Shown: positions 1-6,916 of the stretch, piece by piece
Layout: each line of letters starts with the position of its first letter
Numbering within the stretch: the first letter of the stretch is position 1
DNA from: Sphingomonas tagetis
Lineage (GTDB): Bacteria > Pseudomonadota > Alphaproteobacteria > Sphingomonadales > Sphingomonadaceae
Assembly: GCF_024211275.1 (NCBI RefSeq)
Contig: NZ_JAMLDX010000028.1
Coordinates: forward strand, 1-33,358
Length of the DNA: 33,358 nucleotides
Direction of reading: 5' to 3'
Notes under the pieces: model-generated
Seen by the model: the letters and a program-made list of their open reading frames with translations, nothing else
What the model was told of the DNA's origin: nothing
Databases searched by the model: none
Position numbers and translations under genes: made by a program

Positions 1-35
1 CGCTCGCGCAAATCAATCGAATAGGCTCGGCTCAT
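1..35 (-). CDS. Probable IS630-type transposase, first 11 codons only
   Basis: The minus strand opens with ATG at 35 and reads MSRAYSIDLRE before leaving the window. This N-terminus resembles IS630-family transposases, which commonly begin with a short lead and then (S/D)LR.R. A purine-rich AGGAGG lies about 11 bases upstream, inside the loop of the hairpin at 37-64. Only 11 codons are visible, so the family call is a resemblance, not proof. No terminal inverted repeat or target duplication can be placed from this side. Confidence 0.45.
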   Translation of the reverse strand, partial: MSRAYSIDLRE

Positions 36-36
36 C

Positions 37-64
37 CCTGCTGGCCTCCTGCCCAGCCAGCAGG
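37..64. repeat. Perfect 9-bp inverted repeat over the transposase leader
   Basis: CCTGCTGGC at 37-45 pairs exactly with GCCAGCAGG at 56-64 across a 10-base loop. On the minus strand the loop carries the AGGAG ribosome-binding core for the transposase-like start at 35. In RNA this hairpin could restrict initiation, a common way to limit transposase synthesis. The pairing is visible; the regulatory role is inferred. Confidence 0.5.
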
Positions 65-103
65 TTGAATCAGAAATCCCCCAACAAGGGAATCCAGATT
101 CAA
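65..103. repeat. Imperfect inverted repeat beside the first hairpin
   Basis: TTGAATCAGAAATCCC (65-80) and GGGAATCCAGATTCAA (88-103) pair at 13 of 16 positions across a 7-base loop. It directly abuts the preceding hairpin and could be part of the end of an insertion sequence or a fold in its leader. I see no gene or other recognisable element from here to the terminator at 278. Confidence 0.4.
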
Positions 104-277
104 TCAATCACGATCACGCTCTAACGCCGCCGGGCGGCTTCTCATAGAATAACCAGGGCGCGTGGAGCGCGCGTCGCGCGACCGATTGCGTCCACAGCGG
201 CGCGTGCTTGCGCAATGATCCAGAATAGAGGCACGGACAATTGCAGGCCAACTGCTGCGCACTGCCCATGCCGCATG

Positions 278-308
278 AAAAAGGGGAGGCTGGTTGCCCA
301 GCCTCCCC
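278..308 (-). terminator. Rho-independent terminator after the OmpA-type gene
   Basis: An 11-bp perfect stem (283-293 with 298-308, arm GGGGAGGCTGG) with a TTGC loop is followed on the minus strand by TTTTT (278-282). It lies 33 bases beyond the stop of the OmpA-type gene, in the right orientation to end that transcript. Confidence 0.9.
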
Positions 309-341
309 GATTTTCTCGATCCGCAGGACGGATCGCGTGGC

Positions 342-1463
342 TTACATGCCCGAACCCGGACCGTAAGTGATTTCCACGCGACGGTTCTGCAGCTCGCGGA
401 CGCCATCGGCAGTCTCGACGCGCGGACGGCTCTCGCCGAACGCTTCCGAAGCGATCACGCCGTCGGGGATACCCCGGCCGGTGAGATACGCACGGACCGA
501 GTCCGCACGACGCTGCGAGAGGCCAACGTTGTAAGTCGCCGGACCCGAACGGTCCGCGTGACCCGCCAGCATGACCTGCGCATTGCCGCAGTTCTGATAG
601 GCCGAGATCGCGTTGTCGAGGATGCCGGCTGCCTCGGGCGTGATGTCCGACTTGTCCCACTCGAAGAACACAATGTACGGCCCCGGGGTGCAGACCACCG
701 GCGGCGGCGGCGGCGGCGGGGTCGGAGCCGGCGGCGGCGGCGGCGTGGGCTCCGGCGGCGGCGGCGGCGGGGTCGGCGCACCGAAGTTGAACGTGATACC
801 GCCCAACAGGCTGTGCGAGCGGAAGCGGCCGTCGAAGGTGCGGCCCGTCACATCGACAACACGGACATTGTCAGCGTTGAAGAAGCGGTACTTCAGGGTC
901 ACATCGACATTGTCGCTGATCGACTGACGGAGGCCTGCGATGGCTTGCCACGCGAACACCGTGTCGGAGTCGTCGAGGAACCAGCCGCGCGTGTTCAGGC
1001 CGTATTCGGCCTTGACGCGAGCAACGCCCACGCCGCCGCCGATGAAGCCCTGCACGCCGTCATCGTCACCGAAGTCGAGCATGCCGTTGACCATGAAGCT
1101 CAGCGCCGAGCTCGTGCCGCCAGCATAGTCATAGGTGCCAGCCGGAGTATTCACGAGCGCGCCCGCGGCATTGTAGTTCGGCGTCGTCACCGTCGAGCGA
1201 TAGCTGTCGACGGTCGCGCGGCGATAGCTGACTTCGGCTTCGGCGCGGAAACCGCCAAAGTCGTAGCCGATGGTGCCACCGACGTCCCAACCATAGTCAT
1301 GGTCGACCGTGCCCGCGCTGGTGGTCGCGCCAATGTCGAAGTCGATGTCTTCAACGATCATCGCTCCGCCTTCGACGCCCACATACCACGCATCGTCCTT
1401 TGCGAGGGCGGGCGTGGCGAGCGCGGTCGAAGCAAGTGCCAGAGTTACGGCAAGCTTCCGCAT
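342..1463 (-). CDS. OmpA-family outer-membrane porin-like protein
   Basis: A 373-residue envelope protein that probably links the outer membrane to peptidoglycan. Residues 1-21 are a signal peptide ending ALA, cleaved before KDD. Residues 22-228 have the alternating pattern of an 8-strand OmpA-type barrel. Residues 229-256 are an almost pure proline linker. Residues 262-367 form an OmpA C-terminal domain with the peptidoglycan-contacting pattern GHADRSG and NRRVEITYG and two cysteines (258, 292) that could pair. AAGGGG precedes the ATG at a good distance. The gene stands alone and ends at a strong terminator. Family membership is clear; porin activity is not shown by the sequence. Confidence 0.95.
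   Translation of the reverse strand: MRKLAVTLALASTALATPALAKDDAWYVGVEGGAMIVEDIDFDIGATTSAGTVDHDYGWDVGGTIGYDFGGFRAEAEVSYRRATVDSYRSTVTTPNYNAAGALVNTPAGTYDYAGGTSSALSFMVNGMLDFGDDDGVQGFIGGGVGVARVKAEYGLNTRGWFLDDSDTVFAWQAIAGLRQSISDNVDVTLKYRFFNADNVRVVDVTGRTFDGRFRSHSLLGGITFNFGAPTPPPPPPEPTPPPPPAPTPPPPPPPVVCTPGPYIVFFEWDKSDITPEAAGILDNAISAYQNCGNAQVMLAGHADRSGPATYNVGLSQRRADSVRAYLTGRGIPDGVIASEAFGESRPRVETADGVRELQNRRVEITYGPGSGM
696..779. repeat. GGC-rich low-complexity tract encoding the Pro linker
   Basis: The plus strand is a run of GGC and GGG triplets broken by GTC, GCC and TCC. On the minus strand it encodes residues 229-256 of the OmpA-type protein, nearly all proline. Such tracts change length easily by slippage, so linker length may vary between strains. 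Confidence 0.8.
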
Positions 1464-1574
1464 GTTAATCCCCTTTCGTAGTTGTCACTTCGGACAGCGC
1501 TAACTTCCTAACCGGTCGAAAGTTTCCGCGCAAGCGAACAAAATCCGGGGACTGTTGCCGGAACGTCACAGTTC

Positions 1575-1914
1575 TCAGGCAGCGATCAAACCATGCGTCC
1601 TCAGCGCCTCCAGCATCGCCCGATCGCGGCGCGCGCTTCGGTATCGATGGCCGCGCCGCAGCTCGAGTCGTCAATCGCAGCTTGCCGCGGCCCGACCACG
1701 CGATCACCCGCCATGATCACTTCCGCAGCGGTGACGATCCAGCATTGGCCGGACGCGGATCGTCGGGCGGCGTGGTTCCGCACATTGCTAGGACACCGGG
1801 ATGGGCCAGGGCGTCGATCAGCGTCACCGCCTCATTGTGGGTGATCTCCTTCTGCGCCTGGCCTGCCGTTAGCGGGGGCAGCGCGTTTCGGGCCGTGGAA
1901 CTTATCGGTTCTGC
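1575..1914 (-). pseudogene. DUF2793 phage/GTA protein, internally deleted and frameshifted
   Basis: The N-terminal piece reads LPPLTAGQAQKEITHNEA followed by VTLIDALAHPGVL, the characteristic start of DUF2793 proteins found next to GTA and phage tail genes in sphingomonads. In another frame follows GQCWIVTAAEVIMAGDRVVGPRQ-type sequence, the family's distal part. In a third frame comes RDRAMLEALRTHGLIAA and a stop at 1575. The middle of the domain (roughly 100 residues in family members as I recall them) is missing between GQCWIV and TAAEVI, and no start codon remains upstream of AEPISSTARNA. It therefore has one internal deletion and at least two frameshifts. Its position after the gp15 remnant matches the usual gene order. 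Confidence 0.8.
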
Positions 1915-1939
1915 TCTTCAATCGCCGGGATGATGATCG

Positions 1940-2446
1940 TCACTGAAGATGACAGCCATGGTCCCCCGTCTGGCTGAACTCAGTGTTCACCGCGCCCTTG
2001 GCCCGCCATTCCGCAGCAAGCAGTAAAGACAGGCGCATCGCAGGCGATGATGTGTGCTTTCGCCCCGCGGCACGATCCGCACTTGATGGTGCTCGGCTTC
2101 CTCGCCCAGCGGTGCATCGGCACCGTCGATCCAGCGCCACCCCAGTCGGCTGCATCGAATCCAGCTCAGCGTCACGCTGTGATACGCTTGGATCTTGGCC
2201 TGGAGCGCGGCAGGCGATGGCGACGTCATCGAGACATTCGCTCTCGGGGCCTGCGCTTCGACGCACGTCTCGTCGTTCCCCGCGACAGCCATCACGCGCA
2301 CGTCGCCGCATGCCGTCGGCACCTCGCGCGGGTGCAAGGTCTCCGGCTCAATCAGCACGAACCGGTCGCCCGCGCCTGCCGTAACCGACAGCCCCTTCAG
2401 TCCCGACCTCCCCGAGCCACTGCCTGCTCAACCGCCAGTGGTTCGC
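1940..2446 (-). pseudogene. GTA/phage tail host-specificity protein (gp15-like), C-terminal remnant
   Basis: Reading from 2446 leftwards, HWRLSRQWLGEVGTEGAVG sits in the portal frame. One frame over it continues as AGAGDRFVLIEPETLHPREVP and then SRLGWRWIDGADAPLGEE, the hallmark C-terminal region of GTA gp15 tail-tip proteins. A third frame near the end reads QTGDHG, matching the usual terminal strand. There are at least two frameshifts. Intact homologues exceed 1000 residues; only about the last 170 codons remain, so most of the gene is deleted. It cannot make a functional tail fibre. Confidence 0.8.
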
Positions 2447-2812
2447 GTCGGCCCGCTCGGGCCGCAGCGGAAACAGCTCGGCCACCCCGCCCGCGCCATC
2501 CCCCAACAACTGGACATAAGCGTTGCCGTGCCGGAGCAACTGCGCCGCCAGCACCGCGCCCCGCGCCTGTCCTTGGCAACGTGCGCTCACCAGCTCGACC
2601 AGCGCGGCGTCCGATCCCGCCAGCGGCGCGCTCGCCACGGCTTCCGCCACGATCTTCACCGCGCGCTGTGCCACCAGATTCCCGGCATAGCCCTCGCGCA
2701 CCTGCGCCTCATAGCTTTGCGGCCATTCGCCCAGATGCCCAAGCGAACCCGACCCACGCGCAAACACCGGACGCGATCCCTCGCGCCCGGACTTCCGCCC
2801 GAACCATTTCAT
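2447..2812 (-). pseudogene. HK97-type portal protein, N-terminal remnant
   Basis: The frame starts MKWFGRKSGREGSRPVFARG and runs through SYEAQVREGYAGNLVAQRAV and LLRHGNAYVQLLGDGAG to ELFPLRPER, typical of the N-terminal third of HK97/GTA portal proteins (about 390 residues when intact). After residue 120 the match changes abruptly to the tail protein gp15, in the same frame, which then runs to a stop at 2348. GGAGAA precedes the ATG. The 31-base gap to the upstream spermidine-synthase-like gene suggests a former operon. A chimeric peptide of 154 residues could still be translated, but not a portal ring. Confidence 0.85.
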
Positions 2813-2843
2813 ACTGTTCTCCGATTACGTTAGGCCGCGCGCC

Positions 2844-3515
2844 TCAGCGCTTCACACCAAACCAGATGACATGCCGCGGCCCTTTGCCGTTCTGCCGCGC
2901 CCGCACCGCCACTTCCTCGACCGAGAAGCCGGCATCGCCCATCCGCCGCCGAAAGCGGTCGTCCGGCGCCGCCGACCACACCGCCAGCACCCCGCCCGGC
3001 TTCAGCGCCAGCCGCGCCTTGTCCAGCCCGCGCATCGTATAGAGCCGGTCGTTGTCCAGCCGCGTCAGCCCGTCCGGCCCATTGTCCACATCGAGCAGGA
3101 TCGCGTCATACATCGCCCGCGCCCGTCCGATCACCGACCCGACATCGTCCAGCATAATCTCCGTCCGCGGATCATCGAGGCACCCCGCCGCCAGCTCGGC
3201 CATCGGCCCGCGCGCCCATTCGACGATCTTCGGCACCAGCTCGGCGACCTTGGCCCGCCCATCCGGCCCCATCAACGCCAGTGCCTTGCGCAGCGTGAAC
3301 CCCATGCCATAGCCGCCGATCAGCAGATGCGCCGAACCTGGCGCCTTCAGCCGCGCCAGCGTCAACTCCGCCAGCGCTTCCTCCGATCCGCTCATCCGGC
3401 TCGACATCAGCTCGTTGCGGTTGAGCACGATCATGAAGTCGCCCCCGCGCCGGAACAGCCGCAGCGGCTCGCCCCCCGGCACCTCGGCGACATCGATCAG
3501 TTCACGCGGAGTCAT
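2844..3515 (-). CDS. Spermidine-synthase-like protein (SAM-fold)
   Basis: A 223-residue protein with a Rossmann methyltransferase fold of the spermidine-synthase superfamily: GGYGMGFTLRKAL is the nucleotide-binding loop, followed by DAILLDVDNGPDGL and GGVLAVWSA strands. It is shorter than SpeE and I cannot identify the amine-binding residues, so polyamine synthesis is unproven. The ATG shares an ATGA overlap with the stop of the terminase remnant, implying translational coupling inside the old GTA operon. It is the only gene of that cluster that looks intact, which suggests continued use or a recent collapse. No upstream promoter is obvious, since the TonB receptor and its terminator now lie upstream. 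Confidence 0.75.
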   Translation of the reverse strand: MTPRELIDVAEVPGGEPLRLFRRGGDFMIVLNRNELMSSRMSGSEEALAELTLARLKAPGSAHLLIGGYGMGFTLRKALALMGPDGRAKVAELVPKIVEWARGPMAELAAGCLDDPRTEIMLDDVGSVIGRARAMYDAILLDVDNGPDGLTRLDNDRLYTMRGLDKARLALKPGGVLAVWSAAPDDRFRRRMGDAGFSVEEVAVRARQNGKGPRHVIWFGVKR

Positions 3516-3694
3516 GCCCCCGCTCTAGCGCATGCCGGGCGCATCACAACCTCCGCACGCCCGTCCTGCGCCGCAACCCCCGCCAGCAACTCGCTCACCG
3601 CCCACACCAAAGCATCCGCCCGATCCGGCGACCGCCCCGGCCCTTCATAGCCGCCGCCCGTCACCAGCCCGCACAACTCATCCTCCAGCGCCGC
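3512..3694 (-). pseudogene. Large terminase subunit (TerL), C-terminal remnant
   Basis: ALEDELCGLVTGGGYEGPG followed by SPDRADALVWAVSELL is the conserved end of GTA and phage large terminases, just after the nuclease domain. Upstream of about 3694 the terminase match stops; the same frame continues as unrelated sequence to about 3830 and reaches the terminator of the TonB receptor. The ATPase and most of the nuclease are gone. The stop overlaps the next gene as ATGA. Confidence 0.8.
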
Positions 3695-3786
3695 GCGCAT
3701 CCCAATGTCGATCGCCTGATCGAGATCGCCGCTGGCGGCGCTCCGCTGGATACCGAAATCATCGCCAGCAGCGACCCGGCAACCGC

Positions 3787-3822
3787 AAAATAAAGGGCCA
3801 GTCGTCCGCGGACGACTGGCCC
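3787..3822 (-). terminator. Rho-independent terminator after the TonB receptor
   Basis: A perfect 28-bp palindrome (3795-3822, arm GGGCCAGTCGTCCG) is followed on the minus strand by TTTATTTT (3787-3794). It begins 34 bases past the receptor's stop codon. Confidence 0.9.
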
Positions 3823-3855
3823 AGGTTCGCACGGGGCGTTCCTCAAGAGGGAGGA

Positions 3856-6636
3856 TCAGAACGCCACGCGGGCACTCAGCACGAACTGGCGGCCGCTGTG
3901 CGACAGCACGTTGAGCCGGTTGGTCTCGTCCACGAACTGGTCGTTGAGCTCGTCGGTCAGGTTGATGCCTTCGAGGCTCAGCTTGATGTTGTCGGTGACG
4001 TTGTACGAGATCTGCGCGTCGATATTGGTCGTGCCGTTGGTGCCGTTATAGGCGTTGCCCTCGGTGCCCGGCACGGCGGTCAGATAGTTCGAACGATAGG
4101 CGATCGAGCCGCGGATCGAGAATTTCTTGGTCTCGAAATACAGCGTCGCATTCGCGGCATGCTTCGACAGGCCGAGCAGCGGCGCGGTCACCGTGGTCGC
4201 GCCGGTCGCCGACGTCAGATACTCGATGTCGGAGTCGACATAGGTATAGTTGGCCAGCACGCCGAGGTTGGAAAGGATGCCCGGCAGGAAAGTGAAGGGC
4301 TGCTGGACGTTGACCTCGAACCCGCGCAGCAGGCCGCCCTTCGAATTGACCGGCTGGCTGACGATGAACACATCGGTCGGGCTGGCAGTGGTCCCGGTGA
4401 GCAGCGAGGCCGGCAGGCCCAGGCTGCTGAACGGCACGCTGGTGCTCAGCGTCTGGACGAACGTGCCGATGTCCTTCTGGAAGACCGAAACCGCATAGAT
4501 CGCGCCGCGCGTCGGATACCATTCGACCGACGCGTCGAGATTGGTCGACTCGGTCGGCACCAGATCGGGGTTGCCCGAGCTGAAAGTCCGGTTGCCGCCC
4601 GAGACGTTGAGGTTGCCGCCCGGGGTCAGCGACCCGATCCCGGCGCGCGCGATCGTCTTGGCCGCGGCGAGGCGCACCAGCAGCGTGTCGGTGACGTCGA
4701 AGACGAGGTTGGCCGACGGCAGCCAGCGGTCGTAACTGCGCTCGGCGGTGACGAGGTTCACCGCCGCCCCCTGGCTGGCATAGCCGGTCGAGAGCTGGTC
4801 GGTCCGCACATAGCGCACGCCGATGTCGCCGCGTAGCGGAACGCCGGCATCGCCCAGGTTGAACTCGGCCATGCCCCACACGCCGATATCGTCCTCGCGC
4901 ACCGTCACGAACGAACCGCGCGCGGTAGCGTTCTCGATCCCGCCGGTGGCATAGGTCGCGTTGGTCGGGGTGTTGAGGAAGGCGGCAAAGGCGTCGAGGT
5001 TGGGGATCACCCAGCCGGTCGGCGTGCCGCTCGGCACGGCGAGCCCGCGCCCGAAGCCGGTGAACTGCTCGGTCAGCGGCGCGATCTGCGCCGCAGTGAG
5101 CGTGGTCACCACCGTCTCGCCCTGCAGGCGGCGGCGCTCGGTCGAGTTATAGTCGAACCGCCGCCAGTCGGCCCCGGCCTTGAGCTTCACCACATCGCTC
5201 GCGGTCCATTCAAGGAACCCTTTGGCGTTGGTGAAGCTGTTGTCGACCGTCTGCGGGCGGATGCGGACTTCCGACGTGCCGTTGGTGAACGAGAAGGTCG
5301 CCGGGTTCGAGATATCGACCCCCGGCTTGATCGTCGGGAAGCGAGTCGAGAAATCGTAGAAGAAGCCGTTGGTGTTGGCGGCGTCGAGCGTCACCGTCGT
5401 CTGCACCGGGTTGCGGAATTCGGAGCGCGAATAGCCGACGATCGCGCCGAACCGCAGGCTTTCGCCGATCTTCTGATCAAGCGTGCCGGTCAGCTGGTAG
5501 AAGTCGGTCTTGAGCTCGTCATAGCGCGCCTGCACGCGCAGATCGACCGAGTCGAACGTGCCGCTGATGATGTTGTTGTTGCTGTCGACCGTGCCCGAAC
5601 GGATGATCGACTGCGGCTTGCCGGTGCCCGAGCGGCTGAAGCCGATCGCCTGGAACTGCGCTTCCTTGCGCGTGCCGTCGAGCCGCGAATAGAGGCCGTC
5701 GACCGAGATCAGCGTGGCGTCGCTGGGCCGGAACTGCAGCGCGACCGCCGCGCCCAGCCGTTCCTGGCTGATGTCATAGCTGACCAGGCCGGGGATGCGC
5801 GGGTGGTACAGCGCGGTGTCGGGGTTGGTGTCGTTGATCTGCGCGATCGTCTTGCCGGCGATGGTCGAGGCGGGGTTGAAGCCGCCGTTGAAGCCGCCAT
5901 AGGTCCAGCGCGTGATGTTCGCGCCTTCCTCGATCAGGCGGCGCTGCTCATAGGCGATCGAAACCAGCGCGCCGAAGGTGCCCGCGTCGTTCTGCGTGCT
6001 GAGCAGCGTCGAGAAGCGCGGCGTCGCCTTGCGCGCGAGGTCGTTATAGCTTGCCGAAGCGGAGACGACGGCGGTCGGTTCGCGATAGTCGAACGGCCGC
6101 GCGATCTGCAGGTCGACGGTGCCGCCGAGCGACCCTTCCTCGACATCCGCCGTCGCGGTCTTGCGCACGGTCAGGCTGTTGAACAGGTCTGACGAGAAGA
6201 TGTTGAAGTCGAAGCCGCGGCCGCGGTTGACGCCGCCCGAATTGTCGGTGCCGCCGGTCGTGCCGATCGCTTCCATGCCGTTGATGCGGACGCGGCTATA
6301 TTCCGGGCCAAGGCCACGGACCGAGATGTTGCGGCCCTCGCCGTTGACGCGGCTGATCGCGACGCCGGGAATGCGCTGAAGCGATTCGGCGAGGTTGAGG
6401 TCGGGGAACTCCGCAATGTCCTCGGCCTTGATCGCATCGACCGCGGCGGTCTCGCGGCGCTTGACGTTGAGCGCGCTGGTCAGGCTCTCGCGAAAGCCGG
6501 TGACGACGATATCCGGCGCACTTTCCTCGGCCGCCGGAGCGGCCGGTTCGGCGGCGGTCTGCGCATGCGCCACGGAGAGCGCCGCGGCCGCGCTCGACAG
6601 GATCAGCGCGCACTTCAGAAGATGGGTTCGGGACAT
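3856..6636 (-). CDS. TonB-dependent outer-membrane receptor, Caulobacter type
   Basis: A 926-residue energy-coupled outer-membrane transporter. I chose ATG 6636 because GAGGGGAG lies about 8 bases upstream; an ATG at 6675 lacks one. A signal peptide ends VAHA-Q, then an Ala/Pro/Glu stretch, a TonB box DIVVTG, and a plug domain with FPDLNLAESLQRIPGVAISR and NISVRGLGPEYSRVRINGME. The rest is a long beta-barrel ending in phenylalanine (SARVAF). This pattern is the Caulobacter subtype often used for oligosaccharides. It is divergent from a GudP/GarP-like sugar-acid transporter, so its ligand is probably a uronate-containing glycan fragment. That substrate is an inference from context. Confidence 0.93.
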   Translation of the reverse strand: MSRTHLLKCALILSSAAAALSVAHAQTAAEPAAPAAEESAPDIVVTGFRESLTSALNVKRRETAAVDAIKAEDIAEFPDLNLAESLQRIPGVAISRVNGEGRNISVRGLGPEYSRVRINGMEAIGTTGGTDNSGGVNRGRGFDFNIFSSDLFNSLTVRKTATADVEEGSLGGTVDLQIARPFDYREPTAVVSASASYNDLARKATPRFSTLLSTQNDAGTFGALVSIAYEQRRLIEEGANITRWTYGGFNGGFNPASTIAGKTIAQINDTNPDTALYHPRIPGLVSYDISQERLGAAVALQFRPSDATLISVDGLYSRLDGTRKEAQFQAIGFSRSGTGKPQSIIRSGTVDSNNNIISGTFDSVDLRVQARYDELKTDFYQLTGTLDQKIGESLRFGAIVGYSRSEFRNPVQTTVTLDAANTNGFFYDFSTRFPTIKPGVDISNPATFSFTNGTSEVRIRPQTVDNSFTNAKGFLEWTASDVVKLKAGADWRRFDYNSTERRRLQGETVVTTLTAAQIAPLTEQFTGFGRGLAVPSGTPTGWVIPNLDAFAAFLNTPTNATYATGGIENATARGSFVTVREDDIGVWGMAEFNLGDAGVPLRGDIGVRYVRTDQLSTGYASQGAAVNLVTAERSYDRWLPSANLVFDVTDTLLVRLAAAKTIARAGIGSLTPGGNLNVSGGNRTFSSGNPDLVPTESTNLDASVEWYPTRGAIYAVSVFQKDIGTFVQTLSTSVPFSSLGLPASLLTGTTASPTDVFIVSQPVNSKGGLLRGFEVNVQQPFTFLPGILSNLGVLANYTYVDSDIEYLTSATGATTVTAPLLGLSKHAANATLYFETKKFSIRGSIAYRSNYLTAVPGTEGNAYNGTNGTTNIDAQISYNVTDNIKLSLEGINLTDELNDQFVDETNRLNVLSHSGRQFVLSARVAF

Positions 6637-6791
6637 TTCAGACTCCCCTCGGGTGACCATGAACGGCTTCGTCACGAGCCGATTGCGTTATTCTGCTAAT
6701 CGCCCCCGGGGCTGCGAAGCCAACGCCAATCGAACATGGATCGATGCACGACACGCACTGATGCGCTGCCCGCGCTGGCACAACGGCACGT

Positions 6792-6816
6792 GATCAAGCC
6801 AGTTCGTGGCTTGATC
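6792..6816. promoter_or_regulatory. 25-bp palindrome between divergent receptor and transporter
   Basis: GATCAAGCCA (6792-6801) and TGGCTTGATC (6807-6816) are perfect inverted repeats with a 5-base centre. No T-run follows, so it is not a terminator. It sits in the 280-base divergent region between the TonB receptor and the MFS gene and is a good candidate operator for a dimeric repressor. A second GC-rich inverted repeat (GCGCGC arms, about 6876-6898) lies just before the MFS ribosome-binding site. Confidence 0.5.
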
Positions 6817-6916
6817 GTCCCGCTATTTGCCTTGGACGCTCCCCCTGCCCACGGGTACCGATAACCCGACAAGACGCGCGCGCATTAGACGTGCGCGCCA
6901 TCGAGGAGAGCGACGC

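Noticed and set aside
696..779. Possible CRISPR or tandem-repeat array
   Set aside because: It is a triplet-biased proline linker in a coding frame with no repeat-spacer structure.
294..1481. Long plus-strand open frame opposite the OmpA-type gene
   Set aside because: Arg-rich composition and no domain; it is the antisense shadow of a gene with signal peptide, linker and OmpA domain.
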